Positions 17,503 to 27,904 of a DNA stretch of 64,000 nt are shown here, one piece after another; position 1 is the first letter of the stretch, and each line of letters begins with the position of its first letter. The DNA comes from CAWKMN01 sp963850765 (GTDB lineage: Bacteria; Chloroflexota; Anaerolineae; Aggregatilineales; Aggregatilineaceae), in NCBI GenBank assembly GCA_963850765.1, contig CAWKMN010000009.1, forward strand, positions 1 to 64,000, written 5' to 3'. The position numbers were made by a program, and so were the translations under genes. The notes beneath the pieces were generated by a model. It was not told where the DNA came from, made no database searches, and worked only from the letters and a program-made list of their open reading frames with translations.

Positions 17503-17650
17503 CTCACGAAAAGCTCTCCCGCCGCCCGCTCCACCGCCGGGTGCGGCGGATGATACGCCCGGTGTCAAAGATCCCTCCCGCGCGGACGATCCGCTGGCCT
17601 CCGCCGCCGCCGTCGCCGCCGGGATTCGTGAACTGCGTAACACGCTCTAG
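17503..17650 (+). pseudogene. Duplicated C-terminal tail of the SPFH-like gene
   Basis: Positions 17552-17597 repeat 17020-17065 with three mismatches, both coding DDTPxVKDPSRADDPLA in their own frames. Upstream is a Pro-rich linker (LPPPAPPPGAA) as in the SPFH-like protein, and the copy ends RELRNTL and TAG. No start codon or N-terminal domain is attached, so this is a fragment or the end of a broken gene. Confidence 0.5.
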
Positions 17651-18333
17651 ATTGGAGGAGGTTTTATCCCTGGCGGATTGGGAACAGCGGATTGGACCTC
17701 CTTGCAGTCCAAACTAGCGGCCAGGCTTCTAGCCTCTTTGATCGCGGCTGACATAGCAGTTTCGCGCAATTGCAGGGTCACATCCATCGGCTGCGCGTTA
17801 ACGAAGTGAATGTCAGAAATTCCGACATAGCCGAAAATTGCCCGCAGGTACGGTTCTTGAAAATCATAGGCGTGGAATGGACTCTGTTCGGAGTAGTCTC
17901 CACCACGGCTGGTGATGCAAACCATCTTTCTGTTGTGAACCAAGCCAACGGCTTGTCCCTGTTCATTGAATGTGAACAGATAGGTGGGCTGCACAATTGC
18001 ATCAATATAATACTTCAAGGGATATGGAATACCGAAGTTCCACATTGGCACGGTGAGCAAATAGATATCCGCCGATAAGAAGTGCTCAATCAGGATCTCA
18101 ATATGCTTCCACGATTCCTGATGGCGTTTATCGATCGATTTGCCAACCATTAAGGTGTACTTGCTCTCGATGTTGTCTCCGTCGACAGCGGGTAAATCTC
18201 TATCAAACAGGTCCATAACCTCTGTGCTCAAAGCGGGATATTTAGCGTGCAGACTTTCAAGAAAAGCATCTGCAACTTGCAGCGTGTGAGAACCCTGTTT
18301 GCGCGGCGTGGCAATAATGTGCAACAGCTTCAT
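17647..18333 (-). CDS. azoR: FMN-dependent NADH:quinone/azo oxidoreductase, AzoR-like
   Basis: The 228-residue protein has a flavodoxin-like fold with MKLLHIIATPRKQGSHTLQVA at its start (partly FMN phosphate binding), the active-site loop VPMWNFGIPYPLKYYID and CITSRGGDY, as in AzoR/NQO-like enzymes that reduce quinones or azo compounds with two electrons. No frameshift is present. Its base composition and codon use are clearly more AT-rich than its neighbours (as is the non-coding stretch up to 18750), which suggests acquisition by transfer. It is convergent with the SPFH-like group, whose last frame ends within its stop. SD GGAAAA lies upstream of the ATG. Confidence 0.88.
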   Translation of the reverse strand: MKLLHIIATPRKQGSHTLQVADAFLESLHAKYPALSTEVMDLFDRDLPAVDGDNIESKYTLMVGKSIDKRHQESWKHIEILIEHFLSADIYLLTVPMWNFGIPYPLKYYIDAIVQPTYLFTFNEQGQAVGLVHNRKMVCITSRGGDYSEQSPFHAYDFQEPYLRAIFGYVGISDIHFVNAQPMDVTLQLRETAMSAAIKEARSLAASLDCKEVQSAVPNPPGIKPPPI

Positions 18334-18424
18334 GGCTATTTTCCTTTAGCTATTGGATGGAGTGATGACCGAAACGATCTATCCCACAATATCGTAACCC
18401 TGGAATGATTTTACAGTAGCTGTT

Positions 18425-18586
18425 CTATAAATAGCCACAGGTCATTGATCGGCCTGGCAAACACTTCTGAGTGTGGTCATAGCAGTAGTGGTTGACTGAG
18501 GAGCATTCATTTGAGGAGTCAATCATGATGCGGCTCTCGGCCACGAGCCGGTCCAGATGCGGCCAGAAGCCAGCTTGGTTATCCAA
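18425..18586 (-). pseudogene. Possible remnant of a small inorganic-pyrophosphatase-like gene
   Basis: A TTG-started frame of 53 codons begins DNQAGFWPHLDRLVAESRIMID, given here in part. This resembles the FW..LD.LVA...ivID start of a small pyrophosphatase-like family. The following residues no longer match, and the frame stops. I rate it as a decayed fragment. The rest of 18334-18752 shows nothing else I can name. Confidence 0.25.
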
Positions 18587-18752
18587 AGGGCCAGCCTCCT
18601 GTTTTTCGGTGAAAGTACACGATAGAATTCATGTGCGCTGCTTGCCATTGGAGCCGGGTCTTCTGTAAAATCATCCTAGCGCCGCTGTGAAACTCCATGG
18701 CGTTATTGGCACGTATCACACGCCTGTTTTCTGCTCTTCAAGGAAAGATTCC

Positions 18753-19751
18753 ATGGCAAAACCGAATAAGGAGACTTTGCTCGACTGGTATCGCCAGATG
18801 GTTCTGATCCGGCGGTTTGAGGAACGCTGCGCCGAACTCTACCAGCAAGGGCTGATCGGCGGCTTTTTGCACCTGTATATCGGGCAGGAAGCTACCGGCG
18901 TGGGCGCGGTTGCGCGCGCTGCGCGAACAGGATCACGTCATCACCGCCTACCGCGATCACGGCATCGCCATGGCGCGCGGTCTGGATGTTAATGCGATCA
19001 TGGCCGAAATGCTCGGCAAGCGGACCGGCGTCAGCGGCGGCAAAGGCGGCTCGATGCACCTGGCGGATCGCGAGCAGCATTTCTGGGGCGGCTATGGCAT
19101 CGTGGGCGGGCATCTGCCGCTGGCGGCGGGTATCGCGCTGGCAGATCCAATACAAGGAAGCAAAGATGAAGTCGTGCTGTGCTTCATGGGCGACGGCGCG
19201 ACCAATATCGGCTATTTCCACGAAGCGCTGAACCTGAGCGCCGTCTGGGATCTGCCGGTGGTCTGGCTGGTCGAAAACAACCAGTATGGTATGGGTACGG
19301 CAGTGGATCGTGCCAGCGGCGCGGTTGAAATCGTCCAGAAAGCGCGCGGCGTACTGCTGCGGTCGGATGGGCGCGGCATGAAAGATGGGCCCGCGCCTCG
19401 ATGGCATGGACGTGATGGCGGTCTACAACGGCGATCTGCGAAGCAGCAGAATACGCCGCGCAAACACGGCCCGATCCTGGTCGAATCGCTGACTTACCGT
19501 CTTGAAGGTCACAGCATGGGCGATCCGCAGCGCTACCGCACCAAGGAAGAAGTCGAGTCGTTACGTGCGAAAGGCCCGATCGACGCGCTTCCGCCAGATA
19601 TGCTCGAGCGATAAATACAAGGGCATCGAGTCCAAACTGGACAAGCATCGATGCGGACGTGCTGAAAGCGGTGGACGAGGCTGTCGAGTTCGCGAAGAAC
19701 AGCCCTGATCCGACCTATGAAGATTTGATCAGCCACGTGTACGTGGACTAG
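18753..19751 (+). CDS. pdhA: 2-oxo acid dehydrogenase E1 component, alpha subunit (frameshifted)
   Basis: The thiamine diphosphate-binding alpha subunit of pyruvate (or acetoin/branched-chain) dehydrogenase. Visible in order: YRQMVLIRRFEERCAELY, GGFLHLYIGQEA, REQDHVITAYRDHG, GKGGSMHLADRE, the ThDP motif GDGATNIGYFHEALN..ENNQYGMGT, then HGPILVESLTYRLEGHSMGDP and PTYEDLISHVYVD. At least five shifts (near 18917, 19385, 19431, 19455, 19607 and 19648) are present; most are repaired by removing one base. AAGGAAAG precedes the ATG. pdhB follows by 10 bases. Substrate is not proven, since no lipoyl synthase or E3 gene is nearby. Confidence 0.85.
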
Positions 19752-19761
19752 AGGCGGAACA

Positions 19762-20748
19762 ATGGCAGATAAACCGATTACGATCCGCGAGGCGCTGAGC
19801 GCGGCCCTGCGCGAGGAAATGCTGCGCGACGAGCGCGTATTTATCATGGGTGAAGAAGTCGGCGTGTGGGGCGGCACCTATGCCGTGACGCGCGGCTTTC
19901 TCGATGAGTTCGGCGCAAAGCGCGTGCGCGATACGCCGATCTCCGAGATGGTGATCGCCGGGTGCGGCAGTCGGCGCGGCGATGGCTGGTCTGCGTCCGG
20001 TTGCCGAGATCATGACGATCAACTTCGCGTTCCTGGCGCTGGATGCGATCATCAACCACGCGGCCAAAGTGCACTATATGTTCAACGGGCAGTTCACCGT
20101 GCCGCTGGTGATCCGCACCACGACCGGCGGCGGCAAACAGCTCGGCGCGACCCATTCCCACACGCCGGAAGTGATCTTCGCGCATTTCCCCGGCCTGTAC
20201 GTGGGCGTGCCCGGCACGGCCTACGACGCCAAGGGCATGTTGAAGGCGGCCATCCGCGACGATAACCCGGTGCTGTTTGTCGAACACAGCACCATGCTCC
20301 AGCGCCGCAGCCCGGTGCCGGACGATCCCGATTTTGTCCTGCCGATCGGCAAGAGCGACGTCAAGCGCGAGGGCGACGATGTGACGATCGTCACCTATCG
20401 GCAAGGGCCTGGAATGGTCGTTGGCCGCGGCGGACGACCTGGCGAAGGACGGCATCGAAGCGGAAATCGTCGATCTGCGCTGGCTGCGTCCGCTGGATAT
20501 GGAGCCGGTGTTCGAGAGCTTCAAGAAGACCAACCGCTGCGTGGTGGTCGAAGAAAGCCTGCCGCATCTTCAACGTCGGGGCCGAAATCGCCGCGCAGCA
20601 TTCAGGATGAAATGTTCGATTACATGGACGCGCCGGTCAAGCGGGTGATCGCGCGATGGATGTGCCGCTGCCCTACTCGCGCGAGATCGAATTGATGGCG
20701 CTGCCCAGCGCGGAGAAGGTCGTCGAAGCGGTGAAGGAGGTTGTCTGA
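19762..20748 (+). CDS. pdhB: 2-oxo acid dehydrogenase E1 component, beta subunit (frameshifted)
   Basis: The beta subunit completes the E1 heterotetramer that decarboxylates the 2-oxo acid. Conserved segments: ITIREALSAALREEMLRDE, FIMGEEVGVWGGTYAVTRG, RVRDTPISEMVIAG, MAGLRPVAEIMTINFAFLA, TTTGGGKQLGATHSH, GLYVGVPGTAYDAKGML, RWLRPLDMEPVFESFKKT and PSAEKVVEAVKEVV. Shifts occur near 19964, 20399, 20568, 20603 and 20655. The stop overlaps the start of pdhC (TGATG), so the genes are translationally coupled. A missing base-for-base fit is the only sign of damage; all catalytic segments are retained. Confidence 0.85.
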
Positions 20749-22124
20749 TGGCTGAAGCAATTGACGATGCCCAAGCTCGGCTTCGACATGGCGGAAGGCA
20801 CGCTGATCAACTGGACAGAAACAGGTCGGCGAGACGATCAACAAGGGCGATGTGATCGCCGAGATCGAAACCGACAAGGCGACGATTGAAATCGAAGCGC
20901 AGGCGGGCGGCGTCGATGTTGCAGTTTCTGGCCAACCCGGGTGACGTGGTCGCGGTGGGCGCGCCGATTGCGGTATGTCGGCGCGGCAGGCGAAGCGGCT
21001 CCCGGCGGCGGTCGCAGAAGCCAGACCGCGCTGCCGCCCAGGCAGCGCACCAGAGCCGGAAGCTGCCGCCGAAGCGACGTAAGGACCAGCCCGGCCAACC
21101 ACCGAAACGCCGAACGTCGCGGTACCGACCCGCCGCTGACTGCCGAACCGGCGAACGCGGTTGAGGCGATGGCAGTATCCGGGCGGGATCAAGGCCAGCC
21201 CCATCGCGCGCCGTATCGCCGACGAAAAAGGCGTCGATCTGCGGCCGCGTCCAGGGCACCGGCCCCGGTGGGCGTATCGTCAAAAAGACGTGGAAGACTT
21301 CCCGGTCGGACGAAGCACCCGCCGCGCCTCGTCGCACCAGCGGCTCAGCGTCCCGCCGAAGCGCCGACCCGCTGCCGCGCCGCCTGCCCTGCACGCGAGC
21401 CTTTGGCGAGATCCCGTCTGGCCCGGATGTGGAAATCATCGAACTCAGCAAGATGCGCCGCCGCATCGGCACAGCGCATGGTCGAGAGCAAGCAGCAGGT
21501 GCCGCATTTCTACGTCACCACCGAGATCGCATGTCGCGGACTGCTGGACGCTGCGCAAGCAGTTGAATGCAGATCGATGCCGACGACGCCAGAAGATCAG
21601 CGTCAACGATCTGATCGTCAAGGCGGCGGCGCTGACGCTGCGCCAGTTCCCGAACCTGAACTCGCACTACTACGGCGATAAACTGGTCGCGCCACAAGCG
21701 CATCAACATCGGGATCGCGGTGGCGCTGCCCGGCGGCGGTCTGATGAATGTGATCGCGCACGACGCCGACAAAACCGCGCTCGGCACGATGGCGGTCAAC
21801 AACGCGATATGATCGCCCGCGCGCGTGAAGGCAAGGTCAAGCCGCGAAGATATCGAAGGCGGCACCTTCAGCGTCAGCAACCTCGGCCCGTATGATGTGG
21901 ATCACTTCATCGCCGATCATCAACCCGCCCGAAGCCGGGATCCTGGCGGTTGGCTCGGCGCAAAAAGTGCCCGGTCGTGCTGGCCGATGGTACGCTCGGC
22001 GTCGGCATGCGCATGAAAGCGACGATCAGCGTCGATCACCGCGTCAGCGATGGCGCGGAAGCGCGCGGAGTTCATGCAGGCGTTCAAGGATCTGCTCGAA
22101 AACCCGATGCGGCTGTTGATCTAA
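20748..22124 (+). CDS. pdhC: Dihydrolipoamide acyltransferase E2 (many frameshifts)
   Basis: E2 carries the acyl group on lipoyl-lysine and passes it to CoA. Seen in order: lipoyl domain (MPKLGFDMAEGTLINW, ETDKATIEIEAQAGG with the lipoylated Lys), an Ala/Pro-rich linker, the peripheral subunit-binding domain (IKASPIARRIADEKGVDL, GTGPGGRIVKKDVE) and the acyltransferase core (ELSKMRRRIGTAM, KISVNDLIVKAAAL, FSVSNLGPYDVDHF, ISVDHRVSDGAEA, the last with the catalytic HRxxxD). I count about fifteen shifts in 1.4 kb, the worst in the window. Repaired length about 455 residues is normal. No E3 is adjacent. Confidence 0.85.
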
Positions 22125-22866
22125 GCGATAAGAATCAATCAGAAATGGCCGCATATTTTCGTAGGGGCGTATTGCAATACGCCCACTAGCGGGCGGTTGA
22201 CAAGCAGCGCCCTGCCCTAGCCACGTTGGTTCACAATGGTGTCCGATGTTAAGCGATAACCGTCAGCGATCAGCTTTCACCGCAGCGCGGACCGAGAGCA
22301 TTGGGGCGTTTCAGTTTGAACACACGACCAAACGGCGGACGCGATACTCTATAAAGAAATTGGCGGCCGGATATCTGTGATTGCCACCCCACCCCCCGAC
22401 CCCCTCCCCAGCCAAGCTGGAGAGGGGGAGACCAACGGCGAGCAAGCCCCCTCTCCATCGCATGGATTGCGGGTGAGGTAAACAACGACGCATATCTGTA
22501 TTTAATTTTTAATCTGCATAAACGAATTCCGTAGGATCAAAAAAAAGTCATGACCGTGAAGGGACTCTCCAACCAGCCCACTTGAGCGGACTTCCCGTGT
22601 TTTTTTAACACGCCAGGTGTTTAACCGGCGGCGCAAGCTTCAGCAAACATGACCGCGATAAACTCCGGCTGCCTTTGACCGTGACGGCGGTTTCAGCGGC
22701 CTGGGTCGAATTTATCCGAGTTCGTTTTCCGCCAACCAGACTCTCTCTCTTTAGCATTGCACATCGTGACAGGTTACACTATTTCCCCCGTGCCGGAGCA
22801 TGTTACGCTCCCAATACATCAGGTGTCTTTGCTAAAATCTAGAAAAATCGTTGAGGAGCAACATTT
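22125..22866. repeat. Long intergenic region with class A, B and C repeats
   Basis: A compact class C palindrome GGGCGTATTGCAATACGCCC lies at 22166-22185. A class A repeat with CCCCCTCTCC-type arms is at 22380-22485, flanked by AT-rich arms resembling the MITE-like ends. A degenerate class B copy (AAGTC..GGGACTC..AACCGGCGG) spans about 22545-22640. From 22640 to the glpA start I see nothing else. Confidence 0.55.
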
Positions 22867-24483
22867 TTGACTACCATCGGTTGATGTACTGGTGATCGGC
22901 GGCGGCGCAACCGGGGCCGCAGCCCTGTACGATCTGGCGCGGCGCGGGGTGCGGGCGCTGCTGGTGGAGCAGCACGATCTCTCCACCGGCACTTCCGGGC
23001 GCTATCATGGACTGCTGCATTCCGGCGCGCGTTATGCCGTGCGCGATCCTGAAACGGCCGCAGAATGTATTGTTGAAAATCAAATCCTGCGCCGGATCGC
23101 CCCCTTCGCCATCGAAGAAACCGGCGGGCTGTTTGTCGCCACGCCCGACGATCCGCCGATTTCCCCGAAAAATGGCTCAAGGGCTGCGCGGCCGCGGGCA
23201 TTCCCACCGAACGATCTAACTCCGACGCAGGCGCGCGACCGCAGGAATCCGCCCTGACGCCGCGAAATCACGGCGGTTTACCGCGTGCCGGATGGAACGT
23301 GCGATCGTTCGATCTGATTCATGGATTTGTCGAGGCGGCGCGCGCTGTTGGGCAGCGATGCCTGGATCTATCACCGCGTTACCGAATTGATCCGCGAAGG
23401 CGATACGATCGTCGGCGCGCGGCTGGACGATACACGCACCGGGCGAAGCGCGCACGGTTCACGCGGCCTGTGTGCTGAATGCGGCGGGACCGTGGTCGGG
23501 CCAGATCGCGGAACTGGCCGGGCTGGACGTGAGCGATCGAATTTGACCGGGGCGCGATGATCGCCATGAATACGCGCTGGGTGAATACAGTCATCAACCG
23601 GCTGCGCCCTGCCGACCGATGGCGATATCCTGGTGCCCGTGGGGACGGTTTGCGTGCTGGGAACCACGTCGGTGCATCACCGATCAACCGGACGATTACC
23701 GCATCGAAGCCTGGGAAGTCAGCAAAATTCTGAGTGAGGCGGATGTCGTCGTGCCGGGCATCCGACAAGGGCGCGCGCTGCGCGCGTGGGCGGGAGTGCG
23801 TCCGCTCTACGAGCCGCCCGAAGCCAATAATGGCAATGCGGCCGGGCGCGACGTCAAGCGCACGTTTTCCGTGATCGATCATGCCGAGCGCGACGGCGTG
23901 CGCGGGCTGGTGACGGTGGTGGGCGGCAAGCTGACCACCTGCCGCCTGATGGCGGAAAAAGCGGTGGATGTGGTCTGCCAGCAGTTGGGTGTGACCAAGC
24001 CCTGCACCACGACGCTGACGATGTGCTCCCCGGCGTCGCCGCAAGCATCATCACCGACTGATCACCGTCTGCACAGCCTGGAACATGGCGAGATGCCCGG
24101 CGAATTGATCTGCGAGTGCGAATGGTCACGCGCGCGCAGCTTGAAGCAGGCGATCGACGCCTATGGCGATCAGCCTGTCGCGCTGGACGATCTGCGGCGC
24201 GATCTGCGGTTGGGTATGGGGCCGTGTCAGGGCGGATTTTGCAGCTACCGCGCGGCGGGCATTCTGCGCGAGTCAAAGATCAGACCAGCGACCAAGCGAC
24301 TCACGCGCTGGCGGATTTTGTCACGAGCGTTACAGGGGAGTACGCCCGCTGCTGTGGGGCCACCATCTGCGCCAGTTTTACCTGGACGAAATGATCTACC
24401 GCCGCACGATGGGGCTGGATCAACTGATCGGCGATTACGAGCCGCAGGAGCGAGTCCGATGCAGTCATGACAGCGGACGATGA
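22867..24483 (+). CDS. glpA: Anaerobic glycerol-3-phosphate dehydrogenase subunit A (frameshifted)
   Basis: GlpA oxidises glycerol-3-phosphate to dihydroxyacetone phosphate with FAD at the membrane. It has the dinucleotide motif VLVIGGGATGAAALYDLARRG, shortened here, GTSGRYHGLLHSGARYAV, GGLFVATPDD and VVGGKLTTCRLMAEKA. The C-terminal part carries a BFD-like cysteine set (ELICECE and GMGPCQGGFC), as in GlpA with a [2Fe-2S] domain. TTG at 22867 after GAGGAG is the likely start. Shifts are near 22880, 23200-23310, 23450, 23530, 23610, 23670, 24020 and 24280. The end overlaps glpB. Confidence 0.85.
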
Positions 24484-25750
24484 TCTGAACGCAGCGCAGC
24501 GCGGAAGACGTGATGGTGATTGGCGCAGGGCTGGCTGGACTGACCGCGGCGGTGCATGCGGTCAAAGCGGGCGCAAGAGTGCGCCTGATCGCGCAGGGCT
24601 GGGGCCAGCAGATGGTCACGCCGGGCTGGATCAGCGTGTGTGATCGTGCCGATGATGACGTGATCGCGGAGGTGCGCGGTTATGCGGCGCTGCACCCGGA
24701 ACACCCCTACGCGCTGGCGGCGGATGACGCGATGGTCGACAGCATCGACGCCTTCCGCGCTCACATGAAGAGATCGGTCTGCCCTACGATGTGCGCCAAA
24801 AAGATGGGCATAACATGCGCCTGATCACCGATGTTGGGCGCGATGCAGAAGGCGATGATGGCTCCGCGCGGCATCGCCAACGGCGATCTGACCGATATCA
24901 GCGGGCCGGTGCTGCTGGTGGGATTCAAGGGCTGGCGCGATTTCAATCCCGAACTGGCGGCGGGAAATTTGTGCGAACAGGGCATCGATGCGCGCGCGCG
25001 ATCTGGATCGATCTGCCGGATGCGCGCAGCAGACCTGGGATATGTGGCCCAGCGATATCGCGCGCCAGTTTGACGATCCCGATTTTCGCCGGGAGGTCGA
25101 TCCGGCAGGTCAAGCCGCACTGCAGGGCGCGGCAAAAATCGGATTCCCGGCGGTGCTGGGGTTGGATAAACACTGGAGGTATTGGAGGATCTCAAGCAGC
25201 AGATCGGCCGTCCGTGTTCGAGATTCCGACGCTGCCGCCGAGCGTGCCTGGTATGCGTCTGAGATAATGTGCTGCGGCGCTGGCTGCTGCGGCAGGGCGT
25301 CCGCGTCCAGATCGGGCATCCGGTCGTGCGCGGGATCATCGAAAATAAGCGCTGCGTGGGCGTCGAAGTCGAGGCGCTCGGCCACACCAACCCGTTCTAT
25401 GCCGATCATATCATCCTGGCGACAGGCGGACTGTATAACGGTGGGATCCTCAGCGACGAGTCGGGCCGCTTGTGGGAGCCGATCTTCGATCTGCCTGTGC
25501 AAGCGTCCGCCCGGCGAAGGTCGCACGGCTGGTATCACGATAGCCTGCTGTCGCAGCGCGGCCATCCGATCCACCGCGCGGCCGGCATCCGCGTGAACAA
25601 ACAGATGCGGCCGCTGGATGCGAAAGGCGATCCGGTGTTGGACAATGTGCTATCGGTGGGCATATGCTGCCGGGATTCAATCCGCTGACGGATGGCTGTG
25701 CTGAAGGGATCGCGCTGTCGACGGCGTTCAAAGCGGTGCAGTCGCGTTAG
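24467..25750 (+). CDS. glpB: Anaerobic glycerol-3-phosphate dehydrogenase subunit B (frameshifted)
   Basis: GlpB is the FAD-containing partner of GlpA. Start region EDVMVIGAGLAGLTAAVHAV, then WGQQMVTPGWISV, MLGAMQKAMMAPRGIANGDL, GPVLLVGFKGWRDFNP, HIILATGGLYNGG and DNVLSVG, with GFNPLTDGCAEGIALSTAF at the end, all match the subunit. Shifts fall near 24492, 24770, 24833, 24990, 25030, 25110, 25200, 25265, 25505 and 25665. The ATG at 24467 overlaps glpA by 17 bases. It belongs to the same operon. Length repaired is about 425 residues, normal. Confidence 0.83.
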
Positions 25751-25828
25751 GCTGGAAGAACAATGATCCTAGTGTCAAAAGAAAAAACTTCTCGTTTGGC
25801 GTCGCTTAGGTTGACCTACAGCTATGAC

Positions 25829-25920
25829 GAAAAAAGTCCACTAAAGGGACTCCAGATCACCCGATATTCTGCTTTTCTCCCCTCTCCATGCTTTTTTATG
25901 AGAGGGGCCGGTGAGGTAAT
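25829..25920. repeat. Partial class B and class A repeats between glpB and glpC
   Basis: AAAAAAGTCCACTAAAGGGACTCC at about 25833-25856 (shown only as its family type) is the inner left stem of class B without its partner, and CTCCCCTCTCC..GAGAGGGG at 25878-25904 is a class A hairpin. They separate two genes that are usually adjacent in this operon. Confidence 0.5.
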
Positions 25921-25923
25921 TAA

Positions 25924-27240
25924 GTGACACGAATTAACCTGGATAAAAACCCATCACTGATCGATCTGAAACACCCTTCACCGCCGATCACTGCATCAAG
26001 TGCAATATCTGCACCTCGGCGTGTCCCTATGCGGCGGTGACTCCGCTGTTCCCCGGTCCCAAAGCGGTCGGCCCGCAGGCACAGCGTTTCCGCGATCCGG
26101 ACGGCCCTCGCTCGATCACTCGATTGATTACTGCTCCGGCTGCGGCATCTGTACGCTGGTCTGTCCGCACGGCGTCAAGGTGATGGAGATCAACACGCAG
26201 GCCAAAGCGCGATGATCGAGACGCAAGGCATGTCGCTGCGCAACTGGTTGCTGAGCCGGAACGAGTTGTGGGGCCGGCTGGGAACGCCCTTCGCGCCGCT
26301 GGTCAATTTTGGCCTGCGCAATCATGCTCTGCGCCTGATCGCGGAAAAGACGCTCGAAGGTCTCCGCGCGCGCGCCGCTTCCCGGCTGGGCGGGCTATAC
26401 CTTCCGGGGCTGGTGGAAGAAGCAGATCAAACGGCATCCGCGCCCCGAGCCGGCCTCGGACGCGCAGCGCGTGGTCTATTTTCACGGCTGCTCGACCAAC
26501 ACCTACGAGCCGTTTATCGGCAAGTTGGCGGTCGCCGTGCTGGAACATCTCGGCCTTCATGTCGAAATGCCGGAGCAAACCTGCTGCGGCCTGCCGGCGC
26601 AGTCCAACGGCGATTTTAAGGCGCGCGGCGCTACGCCCGCAAGAATATCGACTCGTTTAAGGACTACGCGCGGCGCGGGATTCCGATCGTCGGCACGTCG
26701 GCAAGCTGCATGACCGCCATCAAGGGCGATTACCAGCATGTGCTCGGCATGGACGATCCCGACGCGCGGCTCGTCGCGGCGAATACCTATCGATTTCATG
26801 GAGTTTCTGGCGAAACTGCACCGCGAGGGCCGGCTCCGCACTGATTTCCAGCGCATCGAGCGCGAACTGCCCTATCATGCGCCCTGCCAGTTAAGGCGCA
26901 CGGCATGGGCCGCCCTGCGCTGGACGTGCTGGACCTGATCCCCGGCCTGCGCTGCTGGGAGATCGACGCGGACTGCTGCGGGATCGCGGGGACGTATGGT
27001 TACAAGGCTGAAAAACGCGCGATTTCCGAAGCGGTCGGCTGGCCGATCGCGGAGCAGGTGTACGAGGCGGAGGCGGATACGGTGGTCTGCGATACCGAAA
27101 CATGCCGCTGGCAGATCAAAGCGCTGACCGGGGCGAAGACGATCCACCCGGTGGAACTGGTCGCGCAGGCCTACGGGCTGTCGGTGGATCGCTACAAGCC
27201 GCCGGTCAGCACCGCGAAAGCCGCCGCAGGGCGGGGGTAG
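25924..27240 (+). CDS. glpC: Anaerobic glycerol-3-phosphate dehydrogenase subunit C, Fe-S protein (frameshifted)
   Basis: GlpC links GlpAB to menaquinone at the membrane. Two [4Fe-4S] motifs are visible: CIKCNICTSACP and CSGCGICTLVCP. The C-terminal half has two CCG (heterodisulfide-reductase-like) domains: GCSTNTYEP..EQTCCGLPAQ and HAPCQL..DADCCGIAGTYG..ETCRWQI. The start is a GTG at 25924 (MTRINLDKNPSLIDL). Shifts near 25978, 26125, 26440, 26632, 26790 and 26895 interrupt it. It is separated from glpB by 173 bases of repeat. The end at 27240 is clear. Function by family is firm. Confidence 0.85.
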
Positions 27241-27267
27241 TAAGCAGTTTGTTTTTCCTCGGCCTCA

Positions 27268-27330
27268 GCCCCCTCTCTAGCTGAGCTGGAGAGGGGGAAG
27301 CGGGCTTGCCCGTCGGGGGTGAGGCCAGTT
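27268..27330. repeat. Class A repeat
   Basis: CCCCCTCTC and GAGAGGGGG arms around a short loop are followed by GGGGGTGAGGCC. It lies at the convergent end of glpC and the Uma2 gene and could act as a bidirectional terminator. Confidence 0.6.
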
Positions 27331-27342
27331 TAGCATAAGGGC

Positions 27343-27891
27343 TTATCCAGACGGGAACAGGTCGGCCACCCTGATCTGCAAGCCGGGCAGCACGTCGCCG
27401 CCGTCGAGTGTGCTGTCTGCCTTAACCTCGTAGGATGTGCCATCCGGGTGGTACACATCCACTTTGCGCAGCGACGGATAGATCACCCAGATCAAGCGTG
27501 TGCCAGCCGCGCGGTACTGGTCCACTTTGTCGCGGATATCAGACGCCGTATCGCCGGGTGACACGACCTCAACCGCCAGATCGGGCGCGAACGGCGCGTA
27601 TTTGTCCGGCTCGGTGATGGACGCGATCTTCTCCTGGCTGATATACGCACAATCCGGCCCACGCAGCGTATGCGGGTCGAGCCAAAAGCCGGTCTCCGCG
27701 CCGAGAACTCTCCCCAATCCATGCGAATTAACAAATGCGCGCAGCAGCGCCCCGACGCGGCTGGTAACTGCGCCGTGTAAAAGCCCGGCAGGCGTCATTT
27801 CCACGACTTTCCCGTTCACCAGCTCGAACGGCTGGCCCGCATACTGCGCCCAGAATTCCTCGACGGTCATCAGCTTTTCGTGTACAACCAC
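27343..27891 (-). CDS. Uma2 family (DUF820) PD-(D/E)XK nuclease-fold protein
   Basis: The 182-residue protein begins with EKLMTVEEFWAQYAGQPFELVNGKVVEMTP in part, the Uma2 hallmark, followed by HGAVTSRVGALLRAFV, GPDCAYIS, then PDLAVEVVSPGD and VDQYRAAGTRLIWVIYP. The Asp of GPD, the Glu of AVEVVSP and a Lys/Gln in the next helix form a PD-(D/E)XK-type site. Uma2 proteins are abundant in Chloroflexota and Cyanobacteria and their natural role is not settled. The frame is intact. No methylase or cognate gene is adjacent. Confidence 0.9.
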   Translation of the reverse strand: MVVHEKLMTVEEFWAQYAGQPFELVNGKVVEMTPAGLLHGAVTSRVGALLRAFVNSHGLGRVLGAETGFWLDPHTLRGPDCAYISQEKIASITEPDKYAPFAPDLAVEVVSPGDTASDIRDKVDQYRAAGTRLIWVIYPSLRKVDVYHPDGTSYEVKADSTLDGGDVLPGLQIRVADLFPSG

Positions 27892-27904
27892 GGCGTTCTG
27901 CCCT

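Noticed and set aside
18524..18670. Short plus-strand frame opposite the pyrophosphatase-like fragment
   Set aside because: About 48 codons, no ribosome site and no motif; the minus-strand frame has a recognisable family start.
18753..27240. Programmed frameshifting or recoding as an explanation of the many shifts
   Set aside because: There are too many sites, with no slippery heptamers or shared context, and the same genes are normally uninterrupted in other bacteria.
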